Assembly: GCF_019042215.1 (NCBI RefSeq)
Contig: NZ_JAHQCS010000107.1
Location: forward strand, 38,876 to 102,875
Reading direction: 5' to 3'
DNA length: 64,000 bases
From: Evansella tamaricis
GTDB taxonomy: Bacteria > Bacillota > Bacilli > Bacillales > Salisediminibacteriaceae
Shown here piece after piece: positions 46,043 through 54,981 of the stretch (the first letter of the stretch is position 1; the number at the start of each line of letters is the position of its first letter). The notes under the pieces are model-generated. The model was not told the DNA's origin, searched no databases, and saw only the letters and a list, made by a program, of their open reading frames with translations. A program made the translations under genes and the position numbers.

Positions 46043-47341
46043 ATGAGAGAGAAGGTTTTTCAAGTGTTTATTCCCATGCTTTTACTTGGTCTAGGAACAT
46101 GGGGAATATTAACCTTTTATGGGGAAAACTTCTGGCTTATTTTGTCATTATTACTATGTTCTTTTCTCTTCGGCTTGTATATGAATATAAACCGTTTAAC
46201 ACATAATCCCGTTTCAACAAAAAAATCGCAGAACATCCATTCCATAACCGTGGATCTCGTCAACGAAACAGCGCTCTTATATGATTCTTTATTCAAAAAT
46301 AATAGTGATGGCATCATAGTGAGCGACACAAATGGAAATGTAGTAGACGGGAATCCGGTCATCTGCAAGATGAGCGGATACACGTTAGAAGAGTTCAAAA
46401 ATATAGAATTATCTTCCTTCATTTGCGAGGATGATTTAGACAAGAAGTTCCAACATACAAAAAAAGCACTGGAAGGTTCTCCGCAAGAATTTAATATACA
46501 CGTTCAAAATAGGATTGGGAAAAAACTGCTTGTTATGGTAAAAATGATCCCAATTAAAGTAGATGAAGAAATTGTTGGTCTCTTTGAAATCATTAAGGAT
46601 ATAACCGAATCCAAAAAATTAGAAGAAATGATGTATCATTCTGATAAAATGAATGCCATTGGTCAACTGGCGGCCGGAGTTGCACACGAAATACGAAACC
46701 CCCTCACCTCACTGAAAGGTTTTATTCAACTTTCGAAATCAGAATTAAGTGGAGAATACGTGAAAATTATGGAGTTGGAGTTAGAACGGATTAATCAGAT
46801 TGTTGGTGAATTTTTGTTTTTATCCAAGCCCCAAAAGGTCTCCTTCGTTTTTCAAAACATAGGTGTGATACTCACTGATGTAGTTCAGTTTATTAAACCG
46901 GAGGCACTGCTCAATAAAGTAGAGATACATACCACCATCGACCGAGATCTACCTCAAGTTCACTGTGAAGAAAATCAGTTGAAACAAGTTTTCATTAACT
47001 TGTTGAAAAATTCGATGGAAGCAATGCCCTCAGGGGGCAATATATTTATTACTGTTTCAAATAATGTGGACATTCTCTCGATAAAAATAAAAGATGAAGG
47101 GGTTGGCATCCCAAAAGAAATTTTAGAAAAAATTGGACAACCTTTTTTCACAACAAAACAATCTGGTAATGGGTTAGGAATTCTTGTAACTTATCGGATC
47201 ATTGAGTCCCACGGAGGAACCTTCTCTATCACAAGTGAAGAAAATGTTGGAACCGAAGTGGAAATCTCGTTGCCCATTTCAGACGACAGCTCTACTCAAT
47301 TAGCTGGTAATACGCTGGAGATCGCACAACGTAATAATTAA
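46043..47341 (+). CDS. PAS-domain sensor histidine kinase (sporulation-kinase type)
   Basis: A 432-residue membrane kinase. There are two membrane segments (about 7-25 and 30-46), then a PAS domain (about 80-190: LFKNNSDGIIVSDTNGNVVD, GYTLEEFKN, DITESKK). The HisKA H-box GVAHEIRNPLTSLKGFIQL contains phospho-acceptor His215. The ATPase domain has the N-box QVFINLLKNSMEAMP, G1 IKDEGVGIP and G2 GNGLGILVTYRIIESHGG. The layout matches KinB/KinC/KinE-like kinases feeding the Spo0F/Spo0A phosphorelay; no response regulator is adjacent, as usual for such orphan kinases. AAGGGGG lies upstream of the ATG. Confidence 0.9.
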   Translation: MREKVFQVFIPMLLLGLGTWGILTFYGENFWLILSLLLCSFLFGLYMNINRLTHNPVSTKKSQNIHSITVDLVNETALLYDSLFKNNSDGIIVSDTNGNVVDGNPVICKMSGYTLEEFKNIELSSFICEDDLDKKFQHTKKALEGSPQEFNIHVQNRIGKKLLVMVKMIPIKVDEEIVGLFEIIKDITESKKLEEMMYHSDKMNAIGQLAAGVAHEIRNPLTSLKGFIQLSKSELSGEYVKIMELELERINQIVGEFLFLSKPQKVSFVFQNIGVILTDVVQFIKPEALLNKVEIHTTIDRDLPQVHCEENQLKQVFINLLKNSMEAMPSGGNIFITVSNNVDILSIKIKDEGVGIPKEILEKIGQPFFTTKQSGNGLGILVTYRIIESHGGTFSITSEENVGTEVEISLPISDDSSTQLAGNTLEIAQRNN

Positions 47342-47396
47342 CAATCTGCCTGCACAAATCCCTACTACTTTTTTAAACAGGCAATGGTAATGATTA

Positions 47397-47530
47397 TAGT
47401 GAGAGACACTGGATTCCCAGCGAGAACAGTGAGTCAGGGAGACACGCAGAATTGCAGTACAGTAACGATGAGGCTCTCGAGCCGCCCCACCGACCCGTGA
47501 AAATGATCGCCCTAAAGGGAAAAGCAACAA
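47397..47530 (+). other. Possibly structured leader upstream of hmoB
   Basis: A 130-base stretch before hmoB is unusually GC-rich for an intergenic region and has several local pairings: CACTG...CAGTG (47408-47432), GGCTCTCGAGCC (47472-47483), CCCTAAAGGG (47511-47520). It encodes no convincing protein and does not match a riboswitch class I can name. A regulatory leader for hmoB is a guess. Confidence 0.3.
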
Positions 47531-47591
47531 CAAAATATGACTGAGCCTTTTAAAAAAAGTGGTGTAGCATTTACAAAGGAGAGAACTAAAA

Positions 47592-48101
47592 ATGTATATT
47601 TATTTGACAAACAAAGAACGTACACTTGAAAAATTAGATTCTGAGCCAAAAATTTTCCGTCTCACGCTCAAAGGTGAGGACGATTTACTTCACCTGGTTG
47701 AAAGTGACTCAATGATCGAATTGGAGTTAACAGAGAGCGATTTGATATTTGAAGTCATTGACGCCTCCTCTTCCCTTCAGAAAGGTGCATTTCTAGTGTG
47801 CAATAATATTCCAGTGGTGGAAAATGGCAGAAAAGTTTTTGAACAGCGATTCCAGAATCGGGCCAGAATGATTGAAAACGAACCTGGATTTGTGGCAATA
47901 CGGGTGTGTCGGCCATTGAACTCTGATACGTATGTAATCATGACTTTTTGGGAAAAAGAGCAAGATTTTTTAAACTGGAAACAGTCCTCTGCCTATGAGC
48001 ATGCCCATAAAAAACGCGGGACATCGGAAGGCATTGATATGCAAAAACCTCAGATCTTTCCACGTCCTTCTTTTGTGGAGACATATGACGTTTTATTGTG
48101 A
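47592..48101 (+). CDS. hmoB: Heme-degrading monooxygenase HmoB-like
   Basis: A 169-residue cytoplasmic protein with an N-terminal extension and a C-terminal antibiotic-biosynthesis-monooxygenase (ABM) fold: VVENGRKVFEQRFQNRARMI, EPGFVAIRVCRPLNSDTYVI, then FWEKEQDFLNWKQSSAYEHA (the FW/W and His that line the heme pocket). This is the layout of Bacillus HmoB (YhgC), which releases iron from heme. AAAGGAGAG precedes the ATG. It is a single gene. Confidence 0.88.
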   Translation: MYIYLTNKERTLEKLDSEPKIFRLTLKGEDDLLHLVESDSMIELELTESDLIFEVIDASSSLQKGAFLVCNNIPVVENGRKVFEQRFQNRARMIENEPGFVAIRVCRPLNSDTYVIMTFWEKEQDFLNWKQSSAYEHAHKKRGTSEGIDMQKPQIFPRPSFVETYDVLL

Positions 48102-48122
48102 CACCTCCGTTATGAATATTGA

Positions 48123-48153
48123 GGGGGAGAGTGGATGTAGCGTCCCCTCTCCC
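48123..48153 (+). terminator. GC-rich hairpin after hmoB
   Basis: GGGGGAGAG pairs with CTCTCCC around TGGATGTAGCGTCCC. It lies 22 bases after the hmoB stop, without a clear T-run. The rest of 48102-48474 is AT-rich and holds nothing else I can name. Confidence 0.5.
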
Positions 48154-48474
48154 TTCCCCCTTCCTTCAAATGAAGAAAAAATATTGAAAAATAGACTCCT
48201 ATATAGGATAATATTCACAGTGTTTTTTGAAAAAAGGAAAGTAAACATTCTACATCCTCAAATGTACTCACTTCTTTTCATTCATAAAAGGAATTTTACC
48301 AAGCTTTTCCTCCATGCAATCAATTGCCGTGATATTAGTCCACCATTTATCATCACTTTGACTTTTATTTAACACAATTACTTTTATCGTAACCTATTAA
48401 ACACAATTCACTCTGTATTCTATTAATCTCAATAGATAACTAAACTAGTATTACATAAGGAGATGGTATCACGA

Positions 48475-49707
48475 ATGAAGAAACTAGTATTTATTGGTTC
48501 CCTGCTTTTTCTACTCCTCTTAGTGGCGTGCAATAATGGGAACGATGCATCTGGAGAAAAGCAAGAAAACCTGAATGTTGAGGGAGAAGTAAATAATGAA
48601 GTTGATGACATGGAAGATCATGAAGTTAAAGAAAATGTTTTTGGCAAGGAAGATGGTATTCCCTTCGATGAGTTCAACGGGAATGTCCGGGAAGAGTTCC
48701 AAGTAACCGACAGTAACGGTCAACGATTTATTGTCTATTTGTTCAGTGAAAACGAAGAAGAGTTTACCGAGGAGCATGGATGGGCAGGTGCTGATTCAGG
48801 TGACCTCATAACACAGGGGGATTACCAATTTGCCCTTCGTGAAGTGGACGGGGAATTCGTTGTAATTCAATCGACCGAGCTAAATAACTGGATGTTTAAC
48901 CATGACAGAACTCCATTTTATGTGACAGAGAATGAGCCTGATGTCATTTTTTTCCGAGAAACACTATCTAGTAATGCCGTGGAGAATCTTGGTTTTATCA
49001 TCGACGAAGAAGAGTTACATCTAGTCACATATCCTGACTTCATATCTAATTCTTCCATATATAAAAAAATGGAGCAAAATACCTTTCAGCATTTTTGGTA
49101 TAACAACCAGCAAGGGAGCTGGACGTTCCATACGATTCTCTTAAACGTGGCCGAAAGAGAATTCGAGCTTTTGGAAACATTCGAATTCAGTGGTGATGAG
49201 TTTAGGCTTGGGGAAGTTTTCGCTACCGAGTTTCATGAGGATGAAGAATTTTTCGTGACTGCTGATTTAGAATATGAACTTGACCCTAAAGAAGAAGTAT
49301 TGGATACGTTAAGAACCAATGCAACAAACGGATATTTATACCTCTCTGGTCACCATGTGGGAACATCATTTGAGGAGATGGAAGCAGCAAGCGGCCTTCC
49401 CGATGAAAAGATGGATGACGGTGGTAATATCATGTACAGCTATTCCGATTACAATTATTACGCTTATTATAACTTCTTAACTGGCACAGGTGGCGATAGC
49501 GTAGATACTATCACCTATTTAGTGGATGATCATTTCCCTGCTCTTTACAGGGAAGACTTAATTGCTCATTTTGGCACCCCAAACATAGATAATCCTGCTC
49601 CCCACGGGGATGGCTATGATTTGGATTTCACTGTAGGCAATTACAGTATACTATTCATCTTAGAAGACGAACACTCCCCTGCAGTATTTATTCGATTAGA
49701 TCGTTAA
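48475..49707 (+). CDS. Lipoprotein of unknown function (410 aa), DUF4767-like C-terminal part possible
   Basis: A signal peptide ends in the lipobox LLVAC (Cys18). A very acidic linker (about 20-60) and a large acidic outer domain follow. The C-terminal part (HHVGTSFEEMEAASGLPDEK, then GGNIMYSYSDYNYYAYYNFL) looks like a small repeat domain seen in Bacillus lipoproteins that describe 'threshold' pairs such as LPDEKxDDGG, but I do not recognise the family. The ATG at 48475 is chosen because the earlier in-frame ATG at 48463 abuts the AAGGAG ribosome site. The spacing to the chosen ATG is long (12). Confidence 0.7.
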   Translation: MKKLVFIGSLLFLLLLVACNNGNDASGEKQENLNVEGEVNNEVDDMEDHEVKENVFGKEDGIPFDEFNGNVREEFQVTDSNGQRFIVYLFSENEEEFTEEHGWAGADSGDLITQGDYQFALREVDGEFVVIQSTELNNWMFNHDRTPFYVTENEPDVIFFRETLSSNAVENLGFIIDEEELHLVTYPDFISNSSIYKKMEQNTFQHFWYNNQQGSWTFHTILLNVAEREFELLETFEFSGDEFRLGEVFATEFHEDEEFFVTADLEYELDPKEEVLDTLRTNATNGYLYLSGHHVGTSFEEMEAASGLPDEKMDDGGNIMYSYSDYNYYAYYNFLTGTGGDSVDTITYLVDDHFPALYREDLIAHFGTPNIDNPAPHGDGYDLDFTVGNYSILFILEDEHSPAVFIRLDR

Positions 49708-49830
49708 TCTGATAGGTTTGGTTGGGATAAAAACTAAATGGGTTAACAAAGAGCAATACTGATACTAGTATTGTTTCATGGAACCGACAATCTTTCATTA
49801 AAATAGTGATAGGACTTATAGATTCATCAA

Positions 49831-49890
49831 CTTAGTCATTCGTCAAAAGATCCAGTATCTTATGACAGATGGATGACTAGGTTTTTTTTT
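49831..49890 (+). terminator. Terminator before repeat array A
   Basis: CTTAGTCATTCGTC pairs imperfectly with GACAGATGGATGACTAGG, followed by nine Ts. It lies 120 bases after the lipoprotein gene and isolates it from the repeat array. Confidence 0.75.
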
Positions 49891-50036
49891 ATTTATTGCT
49901 TTATTGTCTTTTCTGGACCCCTCTTTAGCCGAATAAGTATTTTATCAAATTGGGAAATCTTTGTTTTGTTTAGATATTAGTCTTCAAGTAACTACTTCGG
50001 GTAACTTACTTACTTAAAGACCGGTTACATCCACGG

Positions 50037-50985
50037 TTCGGGCACAAGTTCGAGCATCTTCCTACCGAATCTCCAGGTGATGCTCCTGTTCGGGCAGAAG
50101 ATCTGGTAACTTCCTACCGAATACCTGACCGAACCGCTCGTTCGGGCACTAGTTCGAACAACTTCTTACCGAATATCTGACCGTCACTTCCGTTCTGGCA
50201 CTAGTTCGTTCATCTTCCTACCGAATACCAAATCGACGCTTCCGTTCGGGCACAAGTTCGAACAACTTCTTACCGAATACCTGACCGTCCACCCCGTTCG
50301 GGCACTAGTTCGTTCATCTTCCTACCGAATACCAAATCGACGCTTCCGTTCGGGCACAAGTTCGAACAACTTCTTACCGAATATCTGACCGCCCACCCCG
50401 TTCGGGCACTAGTTCGAGCATCTTCCTACCGAATACCTGAACGAACCGCTCGTTCGGGCACTAGTTCGAACAACTTCCTACCGAATACCTGATCGAACCG
50501 CTCGTTCGGGCACAAGTTCGTACAACTTCCTACCGAATACCAGACTGAACCGCTCGTTCGGGCACAAGTTCGAACAACTTCCTACCGAATACCTGACCGT
50601 CACTCCCGTTCGGGCACAAGTTCGAACAACTTCTTACCGAATATCTGACCGTCACTTCCGTTCGGGCACTAGTTCGAACAACTTCTTACCGAACACCTGA
50701 CCGTCCACCCCGTTCGGGCACTAGTTCGAACAACTTCTTACCGAATATCTGACCGTCACTTCCGTTCGGGCACTAGTTCGTTCATCTTCCTACCGAATAC
50801 CAAATCGACGCTTCCGTTCGGGCACAAGTTCGAACAACTTCTTACCGAATACCTGACCGTCACTCCCGTTCGGACACTAGTTCGAGCATCTTCTTACCGA
50901 ATCTCCGGCTGACCCTCTCGCTCGGGTTCAAGTTCGCTCATCTTCCTACCGAATACCAGCCCGTACACCATGTTCGGGCACTAAA
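50037..50985. repeat. Repeat array A: 18 units of exactly 52 bp
   Basis: Units begin with TTCGGGCAC at 50037, 50089, 50141, 50193, 50245 and so on to 50973, always 52 bases apart with no insertion or deletion. Each has a 33-bp core starting TTCGGGCACWAGTTCG and ending TTCYTACCGAA, whose ends (TTCGG/CCGAA) are inverted, with a central GTTCGAAC palindrome in many units. A 19-bp segment that varies in a few recurring types (ending ACCGCTCG, TCACTTCCG, GACGCTTCCG, TCCACCCCG) separates the cores. There is no coding potential and no CRISPR-like unique spacers. From 50986 to 51293 follow a short AT-rich region and the operon promoter. Confidence 0.97.
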
Positions 50986-51127
50986 TCGCCCTACACACTA
51001 CATAACACTTCACTCTACACTTCACTTCACAACACTACCCACTACCCCAAAAGTAAACATTCACACCACATTCAATTCCTTCTAAAATGAATATCAAATC
51101 ATAAACAAGAGACCCATTCTAACACTT

Positions 51128-51148
51128 TCCAATTATGGTATAATTGGA
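51128..51148 (+). promoter_or_regulatory. Palindromic operator covering the -10 box of the chaperone operon
   Basis: TCCAATTAT and ATAATTGGA are perfect 9-bp inverted arms around GGT. The right arm contains TATAAT (51139-51144), a consensus -10 box. The -35 region (51116-51121) is poor. The arrangement suggests a dimeric repressor that blocks the promoter, or an activator-dependent promoter. It is 145 bases before the first gene. Confidence 0.6.
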
Positions 51149-51293
51149 CTACATTTTTTTGCCGAATATAGGATTGTCCATGACCCTAAGCGAAACTTAT
51201 CTGCAACTTAAACGTAAATAATAAAAAGTACTCACCTAACTAACATCAAGAATCTCCTACATACTAAAATCGAACTAGACTAGAGGTGAAAGG

Positions 51294-52073
51294 ATGAATT
51301 CAGCTTTTATTAACGATCTATTAGCCGCATTAGAGAAGGAAGAAGTAGTCTTAAAGATACAGGAAATTACCACCCAAAAACACACAACGAATCCCCCCTT
51401 CCAGAAGGAAGAAAAGAGTGAGAAAAAGTCTGAGCTATATAAAAAAATCACTTCCTTAGAAAAGGAACTGGCAGAATCTAAGGCACTTCAAAAATTCCAA
51501 GAGGAATCGCTTCTTCAATTAAAGTCGAAATTGCAGCATGAAACGGACAACAAAACAAAAATAGAACAGGAATACCTTCGACTGCAAAACAAACATGCAG
51601 AGCTTTTTGAACAACACAAAACAGTGCTACAAGAGCGTAATCATTATAAAGAAAACTATGAACCTCTCGAATCAATCCATAACCTTTTTTTAAACTTATC
51701 GCCTAACACAAAACAATCATTAGTAGGGATATTTAAGGGGATGACGATCCATGAATTCCTCTCTTGTGGGGTTCAATATGAAAATCTTGATTCCCTTTGG
51801 GAATATATGAAACGGGAGACAATCGAAGGAAGTAATCAGGATTTAGATTCCCTCAACGAAATCTTCCGCTTTTTCTTTCATGCATACAACAAAATCTATG
51901 ATTCTCCCATCTATGAGATACAGAGTACTTCTATTGGTCAGAGGTTTGATGAAGACCTGCATATTCGTGGGGGGAACAGTAAAGTCATTGGGGAGATTAG
52001 CTCCGTTCTCTTGAATGGATACTATAATCGCATCAATAATAAAATCATCAAAAAATCCATTGTCCAGATATAA
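51294..52073 (+). CDS. GrpE-like nucleotide exchange factor with long coiled coil
   Basis: A 259-residue protein. Residues about 30-125 form a long charged coiled coil (ELYKKITSLEKELAESKALQ onward). A helical part follows (LFLNLSPNTKQSLVGIFKGM), and the C-terminal ~50 residues, IGQRFDEDLHIRGGN followed by VIGEISSVLLNGYYNRINNK and IIKKSIVQI, follow the GrpE beta-domain pattern (FD..H, G.I..VL..GY, I.K..V.I). GrpE proteins release ADP from Hsp70 proteins, and the next gene encodes an Hsp70-like ATPase, so I infer a dedicated exchange factor. GAGGTGAAAGG lies upstream of the ATG. It is first in the operon. Confidence 0.6.
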   Translation: MNSAFINDLLAALEKEEVVLKIQEITTQKHTTNPPFQKEEKSEKKSELYKKITSLEKELAESKALQKFQEESLLQLKSKLQHETDNKTKIEQEYLRLQNKHAELFEQHKTVLQERNHYKENYEPLESIHNLFLNLSPNTKQSLVGIFKGMTIHEFLSCGVQYENLDSLWEYMKRETIEGSNQDLDSLNEIFRFFFHAYNKIYDSPIYEIQSTSIGQRFDEDLHIRGGNSKVIGEISSVLLNGYYNRINNKIIKKSIVQI

Positions 52074-52083
52074 GGAGAGAGTT

Positions 52084-54966
52084 ATGGAAAAAACAAAAGT
52101 TATCGACCGCATCAATGTCCATACATCTGAACTAGATGAAATCATCGGTTTATACTTTGATAATTTATTAGAGGAAGTGGTGGAAGAGGTAAACAAAGAT
52201 GGTGCAGTCTTATTTAAACACTTCCACAAGCTTATCGAAGATCGGTGGGTTTTTATGGAGAATAATGTTTTTTACGATAATGAAACCGTCTCCGTTTTCC
52301 CGGATCTCGAATCCTATAAATGTTTTAAAGCATCAGAAAATAATAGGTTCATTCAAAACATCCCAGGAAGTTACTTGAAATTCAGTGGTTATTCTGGAGA
52401 TTTCATGACTATTAAGGAATTGAAAACTGTTTTTAACCGATCCATTAATTTCCCGCATAAATCAGGAGAACATCATGTTAAATATAACGGAAACAACAAA
52501 ACTTACCGCATCGCATATAAAAAAGGGAAAAACACTTTAGGTGGATTTGACATTGATGATAATACATATAGAGATGAGCCTGGAGTCGTCATCCCCATTT
52601 TTCGATTGCTTGGAAAACCAGCACCAGCAACAAAATTGGATTCCAATCAAGTCATCCATCAATGGTTAAAACATCATCTTCTTCCAAAGGGAATCAAACA
52701 AAAATATAAAGATGTATTCAAGATTTTCTGCACATTACGTGAGTTGGATTATCTCAATCAAGACTTAACGGTTGATATGGAATTACTGCGAGAGGATATT
52801 GAGGAACAAGATTTTTCAGGTACCCTCTGTGGCAGGAGTTTCGATAGATCCATACTGTTGCGCCAATTACAAGAAAACACCTCTGATTTGATCATGGATT
52901 CTGAGGTATTCTATGACAAGTTACTAAACTGTGAAAGATACAGAGCAGATATAGAAACGTATGATGAAAAGATGCTCACAGATCCCAATAGGGGACATTG
53001 GGATTTATGGGAGGAAAAAGATTCCCGGGAAACGGTAACCATCCCATTAACTAACGCCATTATTTCTCGAAATCCAGCAGCAGATATTAGACAAGATGGG
53101 GTAATCGGGATTGATTTTGGAACGAAGAGTACAGTAGTTGTGTATCAGGAAAATAGTGAACATACATTGCCTATGAGGGTTGGCTTAGGACATTTCAGTA
53201 AGAAAGTGGAACCAAAACACTATGAAAATCCAACCGTGATGGAATTTATTGACTTGGACAGTTTTTTAAACCAGTATCAGCTAAAACCAGGGAGACCGAA
53301 TACCAGCTGGGAAGATATTACCGTTTCCCACACAGCATTTAACAGTCTGATGCAAAGCAGCAGTGAGCATTATTATTCTGTAATTAGTGATATTAAGCAA
53401 TGGGCCGGAGATAAAAGAAGACAGATCCGCTTAAAAGACAAAACCGGAAAAGACATGATCCTCCCTTCCTTTTTAGAGATCGAAGATGGTGGCTTTAATC
53501 CTATTGAGTTATATGCCTATTATATTGGACTATACATTAATAACCAGCACCATGGCATTTATATGGACTATATCCTATCCTTCCCCGTCACTTATGAAAA
53601 AGACGTGCGGAAGAAAATCATCGAGAGTTTTGAAAAGGGAATTAAAAAGTCCCTTCCAACATCCCTCTTAGAAGATGAGGAGATAATGAAAAACTTTCGT
53701 GTAATCAATGGGGCAAGCGAACCAGCAGCGTATGCCATTTGTGCCCTTCAGGAATACGGTTTTGAACCTGTCGATGAGGATTCTGTTTTTTATGGGGTAT
53801 TTGATTTCGGAGGTGGAACAACAGATTTTGACTTTGGAATCTGGCGGGAAGCCAATGAAAAGGAAAGACGTTATGACTTTGTAATCGAACACTTCGCCGC
53901 TGGGGGAGACAAATTCCTTGGTGGAGAAAATTTACTGGAATTACTCGCATTCGAAGTATTCAAGGCAAATCAAGATAAATTAAGAGAAGGAATGATCACA
54001 TTTACCTTGCCACCTGAGTGCACTCGGTTTGCAGGGAGTGAAACCCTCCTCAGTGAATCTCAAGAAGCGAAGTTAAATATGAAACAGTTGATGGAAAAAC
54101 TCCGCCCTCTTTGGGAAAAACACGAAAATTATGAAAAAGAATTTGAAAAGGATCTCTTGAAAGTAAATCTGTTTGATAAGGCTGGACAAGCCAAACCTAA
54201 CTTTGAGTTATCTATCACTCAAGAAGGGTTAGAAGATATTATTGAACAACGGATCGAAAAGGGAATTCGTAATTTCTTCGACTCCCTCAGACGTTCTTTT
54301 GAAAAAACTGCAACTCGCAAGATCGAAAAAGTGAATATATTTCTAGCAGGAAACGCTAGCAAATCTCCCATTGTAAAACAACTATTTGATAAATATATGG
54401 AAGAAGAAACGTTTGGGGCATATCAAATCGAAAAGATAGACAAAGAACTGTTTGAGATCTTCCCTCCCCTCGGTACAGACGAGGCATATGAGAAATTGGA
54501 AGAAATGGGAGTCCCGTTCAACCGGAATAAAATAACAAAACCAACTGGAAAAACAGGTGTTGCATTCGGATTGATTCAGAGCCGAAAAGGCGGAAGAATC
54601 CGGGTGATAGATCATAATATTGTTCAGGATGAAGTGAAGTTCAAGTTCTTTGTGGGTATGAGCAGACGTGGAAAATTCAAAGTTATTCTCGATCCGGAAA
54701 ATGGTTACAGCAAATGGCATTTATTTATCGATGCATCGGAAGAAGACTTCGAATTATATTATACGACTCTTCCGGAAGCCAGCAGAAATCAGTTGGAAAT
54801 TCAACAGACCCAACGTAAAAAATGTAAGATTGACTACCTGGATGAGGACGCCTATATTTTTATCCGTCCATTGAGCCCGACGATGATGGAATATGTCGTT
54901 GCAACAGAGGATGGCATAAAAAACGAATCCTATTTAAGCGAAATCAATCAGATAGAACTACACTGA
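52084..54966 (+). CDS. Large Hsp70-like ATPase with novel N-terminal domain
   Basis: A 960-residue protein with an actin/Hsp70 nucleotide-binding domain in its middle: phosphate-1 VIGIDFGTKSTVVVYQ (Asp344), phosphate-2 GVFDFGGGTTDFDFG (574-584) and the adenosine motif IFLAGNASKSPIVKQL (752-768). It is preceded by 340 residues I cannot assign and followed by ~190 C-terminal residues with no typical Hsp70 peptide-binding domain. Size recalls SrfB-like proteins, but I cannot confirm that. AAGGAGAG precedes ATG 52084; the frame is open 23 codons earlier into the previous gene. It lies ten bases after the GrpE-like gene and probably works with it. Confidence 0.85.
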   Translation: MEKTKVIDRINVHTSELDEIIGLYFDNLLEEVVEEVNKDGAVLFKHFHKLIEDRWVFMENNVFYDNETVSVFPDLESYKCFKASENNRFIQNIPGSYLKFSGYSGDFMTIKELKTVFNRSINFPHKSGEHHVKYNGNNKTYRIAYKKGKNTLGGFDIDDNTYRDEPGVVIPIFRLLGKPAPATKLDSNQVIHQWLKHHLLPKGIKQKYKDVFKIFCTLRELDYLNQDLTVDMELLREDIEEQDFSGTLCGRSFDRSILLRQLQENTSDLIMDSEVFYDKLLNCERYRADIETYDEKMLTDPNRGHWDLWEEKDSRETVTIPLTNAIISRNPAADIRQDGVIGIDFGTKSTVVVYQENSEHTLPMRVGLGHFSKKVEPKHYENPTVMEFIDLDSFLNQYQLKPGRPNTSWEDITVSHTAFNSLMQSSSEHYYSVISDIKQWAGDKRRQIRLKDKTGKDMILPSFLEIEDGGFNPIELYAYYIGLYINNQHHGIYMDYILSFPVTYEKDVRKKIIESFEKGIKKSLPTSLLEDEEIMKNFRVINGASEPAAYAICALQEYGFEPVDEDSVFYGVFDFGGGTTDFDFGIWREANEKERRYDFVIEHFAAGGDKFLGGENLLELLAFEVFKANQDKLREGMITFTLPPECTRFAGSETLLSESQEAKLNMKQLMEKLRPLWEKHENYEKEFEKDLLKVNLFDKAGQAKPNFELSITQEGLEDIIEQRIEKGIRNFFDSLRRSFEKTATRKIEKVNIFLAGNASKSPIVKQLFDKYMEEETFGAYQIEKIDKELFEIFPPLGTDEAYEKLEEMGVPFNRNKITKPTGKTGVAFGLIQSRKGGRIRVIDHNIVQDEVKFKFFVGMSRRGKFKVILDPENGYSKWHLFIDASEEDFELYYTTLPEASRNQLEIQQTQRKKCKIDYLDEDAYIFIRPLSPTMMEYVVATEDGIKNESYLSEINQIELH

Positions 54967-54981
54967 TAAAAGAGGGTTCCC

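Noticed and set aside
47397..47530. Assignment of the hmoB leader to a known riboswitch (cobalamin, M-box, TPP, SAM, c-di-AMP)
   Set aside because: Compared by eye with the conserved cores of these classes; only short chance matches such as GATGAGGCTC were found.
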